A DNA stretch of 12,369 nt from Acidocella sp. Its GTDB lineage: Bacteria > Pseudomonadota > Alphaproteobacteria > Acetobacterales > Acetobacteraceae. The DNA is taken from assembly GCA_028687415.1 (NCBI GenBank), contig JAQUAC010000038.1, positions 1 to 12,369 on the forward strand. The letters run 5' to 3'. Position 1 is the stretch's first letter, and every line of letters begins with the position of its first letter. Position numbers and translations under genes: made by a program. Shown piece by piece: positions 6,288 through 12,369 of this stretch. The notes beneath the pieces were generated by a model. That model saw only the letters and a program-made list of their open reading frames with translations. It was not told the DNA's origin and did not search any database.

Positions 6288-7559
6288 TTAAACCATGACC
6301 TTTAATTTTCTATCGGCACCGATCAGGGCAAGGCCCTCGGATACCGAGACAAACTCCCCGCCGGCGGAAAGCCGCTCAGCTCCAAACCGCTCCTCAAAAA
6401 TCCGCCGCACCGCAGGCACGAATGATGTGCCGCCGGTCAGGAATACGCGGTCGACGGCTTCCGGGGCCATATTCGCCTGTTCCAGCACATGGTCGACGCG
6501 CGCGGCCATACGGGCCAGATCCGGGGCGATCCAGGCTTCGAACTCCTCGCGGTGGATCATCCGGTCGATAACGAAATCATCATGCTTGAAGTGCAGCCGC
6601 GCCGTCGTGGAGCGGGACAGCTCCGCCTTCACGCCGCTGACGGATTGGTAGAGCTGATAGCCCAGCTCATCCCGGATGAGGGTGATGAGGCGGCGCAGAC
6701 GCTCAGGGTGTACGGCGGTGCGGGCGACTTCCTCCATATCCCGCAGGATGCGCGGCGTGCGCATCAGCGAGAGGCGATGCCAATGCGCGAAGCCGGAGAA
6801 ATACTCGGCCGGGACCGGCATCTCCGAATCCATGATCCGGTACATGTCGCCCTTGCCGAGCAGGGGCGAGACGGCGTGGTCGATGATCCGGTAGTCCAGC
6901 GCATCGCCCGCAATGCCGATGCCGCCATGGCCGAGCGAGGTGATGGGCTGGTCCGCGCCGGGGGTGAAGCGGATGAGCGAAAAATCGCTGGTGCCGCCGC
7001 CGAAATCTCCCACCAGAACGGTGGCGGGGGCGGTGAGGGCGCGGATGAAGCGGTACCCGGCGGCTTCCGGCTCCAGGGCAGTTTCCACCGAGGTGAACCC
7101 CGCGGCGGCAAAGGCGGCAAGCAGGCGGGTCTCGCCGAATTCGTCATCAGCGAACTCTCCCGCAAAGCGCACCGGCCTGCCGGCGATGATATGCACGCCG
7201 TCATGCCCTTCGCCCAGCAGGGCCCGCAGGAATACGGCGATCATGTCCTCCAGCGTGAAGATGCGGCCAAAGACGTTGGTTTGGGTGAAGCTGCGCTGCG
7301 CCAGATAGCTCTTCATGGACATAATCAGGCGGCTATCCACCGGGTCGTCCAGGTACGCCTCGATGGCGGCGGGGCCGGCGGCGTTGTGCAGGGTGCTGCG
7401 GCCTTTGCCGGTCTCGTTCCAGAAGCACAGCACGGTGCGGAAGACGTCGAAATCCGCGAGGCCCAGGCTGAAACGCCGGCTGCGCACGGTTCCGTCCGGC
7501 GCCAGCTCGGAGACGACGCTATTTGTCGTGCCGAAATCAACGCCCAGCAATGGTCTCAT
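6288..7559 (-). CDS. YegD-like Hsp70-family ATPase without substrate-binding domain
   Basis: 423-aa protein of the actin/Hsp70 superfamily. The nucleotide site is complete: phosphate-1 loop DFGTTNS (8-14), a connect motif EPEAAGY (163-169), phosphate-2 loop DFGGGTSDFS (185-194) and the adenosine motif FLTGGTSFVP (373-382). The protein ends soon after the ATPase fold, so the DnaK-type peptide-binding domain and lid are absent. This matches the E. coli YegD type of putative chaperone (about 450 aa), whose client and role are not established. A GGGGA ribosome site lies 6 nt before the ATG. It is downstream of metY on the same strand but separated by 87 bp containing a strong hairpin. No DnaJ or GrpE partner is nearby. 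The ATPase call is firm; the chaperone function is inferred. Confidence 0.87.
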   Translation of the reverse strand: MRPLLGVDFGTTNSVVSELAPDGTVRSRRFSLGLADFDVFRTVLCFWNETGKGRSTLHNAAGPAAIEAYLDDPVDSRLIMSMKSYLAQRSFTQTNVFGRIFTLEDMIAVFLRALLGEGHDGVHIIAGRPVRFAGEFADDEFGETRLLAAFAAAGFTSVETALEPEAAGYRFIRALTAPATVLVGDFGGGTSDFSLIRFTPGADQPITSLGHGGIGIAGDALDYRIIDHAVSPLLGKGDMYRIMDSEMPVPAEYFSGFAHWHRLSLMRTPRILRDMEEVARTAVHPERLRRLITLIRDELGYQLYQSVSGVKAELSRSTTARLHFKHDDFVIDRMIHREEFEAWIAPDLARMAARVDHVLEQANMAPEAVDRVFLTGGTSFVPAVRRIFEERFGAERLSAGGEFVSVSEGLALIGADRKLKVMV

Positions 7560-7615
7560 AGTCTATCCCCGTCAGCGAAAGCGCCGCTTCAAGCGGAGTT
7601 TGCGGCCGGGGGCAA

Positions 7616-7638
7616 GGGGACCGGGCGCGCCGGTCCCC
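7616..7638 (-). terminator. Strong GC hairpin after metY, possible terminator
   Basis: A perfect 9-bp inverted repeat, GGGGACCGG/CCGGTCCCC with a 5-nt loop, begins 8 bp past the metY stop. No U-tract follows on the leftward strand, so it is not a classical intrinsic terminator. It may act as a weak terminator or as an RNA 3'-end stabiliser between metY and the Hsp70-like gene. A smaller palindrome, CCGCTT-C-AAGCGG, lies at 7584-7596. Confidence 0.5.
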
Positions 7639-7646
7639 TGTGCTGG

Positions 7647-8942
<1,296 letters not shown>

Positions 8943-8999
8943 GCGAGCGTCCTTATATCCGTTATTGTTACCGCTTCAGCATGGCACACTGCCGCATTG

Positions 9000-9016
9000 C
9001 CTACAAGTTGTGTAGG
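9000..9016. promoter_or_regulatory. Inverted repeat in metY/acyltransferase divergent region, candidate operator
   Basis: CCTACA and TGTAGG form a perfect 6-bp dyad with a 5-bp spacer. A second, overlapping palindrome ACAA-G-TTGT is centred one base to the left (9003-9011). A further half-site-like TTTACAGG follows at 9017-9024. It lies 57 bp upstream of the metY ATG and 76 bp upstream of the acyltransferase GTG, a suitable place for a repressor or activator of either. No known methionine riboswitch motif was recognised in this 150-bp gap. Confidence 0.4.
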
Positions 9017-9092
9017 TTTACAGGTGGACATAGTTGGCATTCAGGGCAGCCCCGTTTAGGGGATAACGAAAACCGTAATCGTAGGGGGTTTT

Positions 9093-10190
9093 GTGAAGCG
9101 GGCTGGCTATCTTGACGGTTTGCGCGGTTTGGCCTGCTTGCAAGTGGTTTTGGCGCATTACGGCGCCAGCTTTTTTCCTCACACCTATTTTGGCTTTGTC
9201 GCCGATGGCGACAGCGCCGTGGCATTGTTCTTTCTGCTCTCAGGCTTTGTGCTGACAAGCAGCTTTGAGCGTACACAGGCAGGGGCGGCGGCCATTCTCA
9301 GCGCCCGCGTGCTGCGGCTGGCAGTGCCGGCGCTTCTCTCGGTTGTCCTCGCTGTGCTGCTGGCAGGGCTATGCGGTGGCGCTGCATTGCAGGCGGCAAC
9401 GCGCCTTCACTCGCCATTCCTGACTGTGGAGGCCTTGGCCAGCACGGGCAATGCACTGCCGCTACGGGAGTTGAGCGGTTTCTCGCTGCTGTTTGGCTAT
9501 GCGGATGTAGCGATGGTGAAACTACCCGGGCAACTCATGCGCATTCAGTCGGTGAACGGGCCACTTTGGACGATGAGCTATGAGATATGGGGATCGGCCT
9601 GGATCTTTCTGCTGGTCCGCGCGCGGCAACGCTCGAACACCGCCTATCGCGTATTGCTGGCGGCCTCGGTGCCCTTGTTTGGAGTGAATGAGTTGTGCCT
9701 ATTCACGCTGGGCCATGCAGCCGCGCGTGTTGCCCGCGGGCAAAACGAGGGGCGGCGCGATGCGTCCCTGGCTGGCGCCGTACTCATTCTTACTGGTGTG
9801 GAGCTATGTGGGGCGCACTGGTTTCCGCCTGAGGTGGCGGCAGTGCTTAGGCATGGGGGATTGGTGCAACCTTATGCCAGATTAGTGCAAGCTGAGGTCG
9901 GCGCAGTGGCGGTGTTCATTGGCGTGCTGCTTTGCACGCCAATGAGGCCGCTGCTGGCGGCATGGCTGCCGCGCCACCTCGGACGGCTCTCTTTTTCCAT
10001 CTACTTACTGCATTTTCCGGTTATGATGGATATTGGCACCGCCTTGTACCTGCGGCTAGGCGCAGTGGCGGCGTTCACCGTATCTCTTGCCACGGTCTTT
10101 CTAGCAGCGGAGGTTTTTGCCCGTTATGTGGATGCCCCGGTGATTGCGGCGGCGGCGCGGATGAAGGCCGCCGCATGGCACCGGGCCTAG
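9093..10190 (+). CDS. Membrane acyltransferase, acyltransferase-3 (OafA/NodX-like) family
   Basis: 365-aa integral membrane protein. The family moves acetyl or other acyl groups onto sugars of O-antigen, exopolysaccharide or lipids at the inner membrane. Motifs: YLDGLRGLACLQVVLAHY at the start with the conserved His22, FFLLSGFVLTSS (46-57), PLWTMSYEIWG with Glu164, and LSFSIYLLHFPVM (299-311). About nine or ten hydrophobic segments can be seen, for example near 44-56, 74-96, 166-176, 186-201, 223-240, 268-284 and 313-345. The start is GTG with GGGGG 4 nt upstream. The base composition looks somewhat less GC-rich than its neighbours, and no polysaccharide genes surround it, so horizontal acquisition is possible. 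The acceptor is unknown. Its TAG stop overlaps the convergent carbonic anhydrase stop within one CTAG. Confidence 0.85.
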   Translation: MKRAGYLDGLRGLACLQVVLAHYGASFFPHTYFGFVADGDSAVALFFLLSGFVLTSSFERTQAGAAAILSARVLRLAVPALLSVVLAVLLAGLCGGAALQAATRLHSPFLTVEALASTGNALPLRELSGFSLLFGYADVAMVKLPGQLMRIQSVNGPLWTMSYEIWGSAWIFLLVRARQRSNTAYRVLLAASVPLFGVNELCLFTLGHAAARVARGQNEGRRDASLAGAVLILTGVELCGAHWFPPEVAAVLRHGGLVQPYARLVQAEVGAVAVFIGVLLCTPMRPLLAAWLPRHLGRLSFSIYLLHFPVMMDIGTALYLRLGAVAAFTVSLATVFLAAEVFARYVDAPVIAAAARMKAAAWHRA

Positions 10191-10786
10191 CCCGGCTCCA
10201 CCTCGTCCAGCGTGCCGGTCTCCACGCAGAAATGCCGCCCGGTGAGGGTCAACCGTCCATCCTTCACGCGCTCGGCGATCCAGGGGAAGGTGAGCAGGTT
10301 GGCAAGCGAGACGCGGATGGCTTCATGCTCACATGCGAAGCATTGCGCGTTGAAATCCCCCACTTCCGGGGAATCGCAGACGCGTTGGCGGGCGACATTG
10401 GCGATTTTCATCCAGGACTCGATGAAATCCCCATGCCCGGCGCCGGGTCCCTTCATCAATGCCCGGATGCCGCCGCAGAGGGAGTGGCCAAGCACCAGGA
10501 TGGTACGTACCTCCAGCGAGGTAACGGCGAATTCAAGTGCCGCCGAAGTGCCGTGATTGCCGGTATCTGGCGCGTAGGGCGGCACCAGCGCGCCCACGTT
10601 GCGCACCACGAAGATCTCGCCCGGCGCGCAGTCGAAGATCGCCTCTGGCGGCACGCGAGAGTCGGAGCAGGCGATGACCATGGCCGGGGGGGCTTGCCCG
10701 TCCCGTGCCAGGGTGGAGAAAAGCTCCTTGTGCTGTTGCCAATAACCTTCGCGGAAGCGGGCGTAACCCTCCAGCAGCGTTTTCAT
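10187..10786 (-). CDS. Beta-class carbonic anhydrase
   Basis: 199-aa cytosolic zinc enzyme interconverting CO2 and bicarbonate. The zinc ligands are Cys40, His101 and Cys104, and the catalytic Asp42-Arg44 dyad lies in the CSDSRV motif. GEIFVVRNVGALVPPY, the GTSAALEFAV helix and VLGHSLCGG are all standard, and the length is typical. The usual C-terminal strand is modified to RHFCVETGTLDE. The start overlaps the mazG stop as ATGA (10783-10786), and a perfect AAGGAGG ribosome site (10791-10797) lies inside the mazG end, so it is probably translated efficiently from a mazG transcript. Confidence 0.94.
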   Translation of the reverse strand: MKTLLEGYARFREGYWQQHKELFSTLARDGQAPPAMVIACSDSRVPPEAIFDCAPGEIFVVRNVGALVPPYAPDTGNHGTSAALEFAVTSLEVRTILVLGHSLCGGIRALMKGPGAGHGDFIESWMKIANVARQRVCDSPEVGDFNAQCFACEHEAIRVSLANLLTFPWIAERVKDGRLTLTGRHFCVETGTLDEVEPG

Positions 10787-11571
10787 AGTCCCTCCTTCTT
10801 GGCCTGGCCCCAGAGCCGGTCCATGTCTTCAAGGTTGGAATCACGTGGCGTCTTGCCGTCGGCGGCCAGGGCGGCCTCGATATAACCGAATCGGCGGATG
10901 AATTTGGCGTTGGCGCCGGAGAGGCAGGCTTCGGCGTCCAGCCCCAGCTTACGCGCTAAATTGGCGAGGACGAAGAGCATGTCGCCCAGCTCATCGGACA
11001 GACGGGCGGGGTTGGCCGCGGGCAGTTCGGCGCGCAGCTCGGCCACTTCCTCGTCCAGCTTGTCCAGCACGGCCTCGGCGTTGGGCCAGTCGAATTTCAC
11101 CCGCGCGGCACGGGCGGTCAGCTTCTGGGCGCGGATGAGCGCGGGCAGGGCTGTGGCGACGCCGTCCAGCACGCCGTGTTGCGCCTTTGCCAGCCGTTCC
11201 TCGGCCTTCTGCGCCTCCCAGGCGGCGGTCTGGCCGGCGGCGGTGCGGGCCGCGTCCTCACCGAATACGTGCGGGTGGCGGCGGATCATCTTGTCGGTGA
11301 TGCCCTGGGCCACATCGTTGAAATTGAACCAGCCGCGCTCGGCGGCCATCTGCGCGTGGTAGACTACCTGGAAAAGCAGATCGCCCAGCTCATCCCGCAA
11401 TTGCTCAGGCTCGCCGGACTCAATGGCGGCCCGTACCTCGTAGGCTTCCTCGATGGTATAGGGGGCGATGGTGGCGAAATCCTGCGTCTTATCCCATGGG
11501 CAGCCGGTTTCCGGGTCGCGCAGCGCGGCCATTACGTTGATAAGGGCCGCAATCGGTGGTTCAGTGCTCAT
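10783..11571 (-). CDS. mazG: Nucleoside triphosphate pyrophosphohydrolase MazG
   Basis: 262-aa enzyme (E. coli MazG is 263) that hydrolyses NTPs and dNTPs to monophosphates and pyrophosphate, acting in nucleotide-pool cleaning. It has two MazG domains: the N-terminal one with CPWDKTQ, EEAYE (41-45) and ELGD (61-64), and the C-terminal one with EEVAE (174-178) and ELGD (194-197). Both EExxE/ExxD magnesium sites are intact. RRHPHVFG (97-104) and KFIRRF are family signatures. An upstream TTG at 11598 would add 9 residues, but ATG 11571 gives the normal MSTEPPIAALINVM start. No Shine-Dalgarno is seen; a -10-like TACACT lies 7 nt upstream. It is divergent from the peroxidase gene (29-bp gap) and coupled to the carbonic anhydrase. 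Confidence 0.95.
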   Translation of the reverse strand: MSTEPPIAALINVMAALRDPETGCPWDKTQDFATIAPYTIEEAYEVRAAIESGEPEQLRDELGDLLFQVVYHAQMAAERGWFNFNDVAQGITDKMIRRHPHVFGEDAARTAAGQTAAWEAQKAEERLAKAQHGVLDGVATALPALIRAQKLTARAARVKFDWPNAEAVLDKLDEEVAELRAELPAANPARLSDELGDMLFVLANLARKLGLDAEACLSGANAKFIRRFGYIEAALAADGKTPRDSNLEDMDRLWGQAKKEGL

Positions 11572-11578
11572 GCGACAG

Positions 11579-11584
11579 AGTGTA
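11579..11584 (-). promoter_or_regulatory. Candidate -10 element for mazG
   Basis: On the leftward strand TACACT ends 7 nt before the mazG ATG, with TGGCCA 17 bp upstream as a possible -35 lying inside the start of the peroxidase gene. If real, the mRNA would be leaderless and the promoter would overlap the peroxidase translation start. Confidence 0.3.
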
Positions 11585-11600
11585 AATTCGGGGACCAAAA

Positions 11601-12080
11601 ATGGCCAGCGCCTATGATTTTGCCTTCACGACGCTGAAAGGCGAACCATTCCCTTTAAGCGCATTGAAGGGGCTGCCTTTTATCGTGGTGAACACGGCGA
11701 GCCAATGCGGCTTCACGCCGCAATATCAGGCGCTGCAAGCCATCTGGAAGCAATACCGCGAGGCGGGGCTGACGGTGATCGGCGTGCCGTGCAACGATTT
11801 CGGCGGGCAGGAGCCGGGGAGCGAAGCGGAGATCGGCCGGTTCTGCGAAATGAATTACGGCGTGGATTTCCCGATGATGAGCAAGGTGCATGTGAAGGGG
11901 CCACAGGCGCATCCGTTCTTTAAATGGGCGGCGGATGAGGGCGGGTTTCTCGCCAGGCCGCGCTGGAATTTCTACAAATACCTCATCAACAAAGATGGTG
12001 AGCTGGAGGACTGGTTTGTCGCCGCGACCAAGCCGGATTCGAAAAAGTTCACGGGGGCAATACAGAAATTGCTTTATTGA
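11601..12080 (+). CDS. Glutathione peroxidase-family peroxidase, probably thioredoxin-dependent
   Basis: 159-aa thiol peroxidase that reduces hydrogen peroxide and organic or lipid hydroperoxides. The peroxidatic Cys36 lies in NTASQCGFTPQY; Gln70 in NDFGGQEPG and Trp122 in RWNFYKYL complete the conserved site. A further Cys64 and the putative resolving Cys82 (FCEMNYGVDFP) give the same Cys36/64/82 pattern as yeast Gpx3. Such three-Cys members use thioredoxin rather than glutathione, so the family name may mislead. No signal peptide is present, so it is cytosolic, unlike the periplasmic BtuE location claimed for some homologues. A GGGGA ribosome site (11590-11594) lies 6 nt before the ATG. The 3' end overlaps the convergent Nudix gene by 32 bp. 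Confidence 0.94.
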   Translation: MASAYDFAFTTLKGEPFPLSALKGLPFIVVNTASQCGFTPQYQALQAIWKQYREAGLTVIGVPCNDFGGQEPGSEAEIGRFCEMNYGVDFPMMSKVHVKGPQAHPFFKWAADEGGFLARPRWNFYKYLINKDGELEDWFVAATKPDSKKFTGAIQKLLY

Positions 12081-12369
12081 CGACGTTGCGGATCATCTCC
12101 CAGAGGGCATAATCATCGAATTGCCGTGATGTCGCCCAGGCGATGTCGGTGACATCGTCACCCGGACGGGCCTCGCCACCGGCATAGCGGGCGGCGAGGT
12201 TTAGAATGGTGTAGTGGTATTCGATGCGCCCTGCGGCATCGTAATGAATTGCGTCGGCGTGGCCGACGAGGGTGAGCGGGCCGCACTCAAGCCCGGTCTC
12301 CTCGCGCAGCTCACGCCGTGCGCAGGCTTCGGTGGTTTCGCCGAGTTCCTGCTTGCCGCCGGGCAGGGA
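12049..12369 (-). CDS. Nudix hydrolase, N-terminal part beyond window edge
   Basis: Partial leftward frame of 106 codons plus TGA, open to the right edge. It begins within the Nudix box: PGGKQELGE, then RRELREETGLE, matching the GX5EX7REUXEEXGU consensus that binds the divalent metal. The following strand HADAIHYDAAGRIEYHYTI and the C-terminal DVTDIAWATSRQFDDYALW helix are typical of small MutT/ADP-ribose-pyrophosphatase-like Nudix proteins. Substrate cannot be assigned. Its last 32 bases lie inside the peroxidase 3' end on the other strand. Confidence 0.88.
   Translation of the reverse strand, partial: SLPGGKQELGETTEACARRELREETGLECGPLTLVGHADAIHYDAAGRIEYHYTILNLAARYAGGEARPGDDVTDIAWATSRQFDDYALWEMIRNVVNKAISVLPP

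Noticed and set aside
6200..6300. Integration (att) site at the tRNA-Pro 3' end
   Set aside because: No integrase, no duplicated tRNA 3' fragment and no mobile gene are visible in the window.
8943..9092. SAM-II type riboswitch upstream of metY
   Set aside because: The leader is short and lacks the SAM-II pseudoknot sequences known for alphaproteobacterial methionine genes.
9932..10885. A 317-codon rightward frame across the acyltransferase end and the carbonic anhydrase
   Set aside because: It begins inside the acyltransferase and continues antisense to the carbonic anhydrase and mazG end. No domain or ribosome site supports it.

Overview
The window looks like the chromosome of a GC-rich alphaproteobacterium. 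The bL32–PlsX–FabH–IHF-alpha–MerR order is the standard alphaproteobacterial arrangement. The Gly/Asn-tailed BamE and the acidic YceD are compatible with Acetobacteraceae or Rhodospirillales, but that finer placement is inference. No insertion sequence, phage gene, CRISPR array or rRNA was found. Most of the window is ordinary housekeeping DNA, and I do not see a complete new multi-gene system.

Layout. Positions 1-2082 hold a leftward pair: a BamE-type outer-membrane lipoprotein, then 3 bp later an exported PhoX-like protein cut by the left edge. Diverging from them is a rightward block: YceD/DUF177, rpmF (bL32), plsX, fabH (overlapping plsX by 8 bp), ihfA, a MerR-type regulator and tRNA-Pro(GGG). 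This block couples ribosome assembly, membrane-lipid initiation and a nucleoid protein. From 6288 to 8942 the strand switches: a YegD-like Hsp70 ATPase, whose stop lies one base from the tRNA, and metY, separated by a strong hairpin. A divergent membrane acyltransferase (9093-10190) follows and converges on a leftward mazG–beta-carbonic anhydrase pair coupled by ATGA. A three-cysteine glutathione peroxidase diverges from mazG, and its 3' end overlaps a convergent Nudix hydrolase cut by the right edge.

The most interesting signal is the PhoX-like protein. It keeps the PhoX fold landmarks, but at nearly every recalled metal-ligand motif the Cys, Glu or Asp is replaced. It therefore looks like a pseudo-enzyme or a repurposed exported beta-propeller, placed directly after bamE. 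A second theme is three genes (yceD, ihfA, mazG) with no Shine-Dalgarno sequence and a -10-like hexamer 6-7 nt before the ATG, as expected for leaderless mRNAs.
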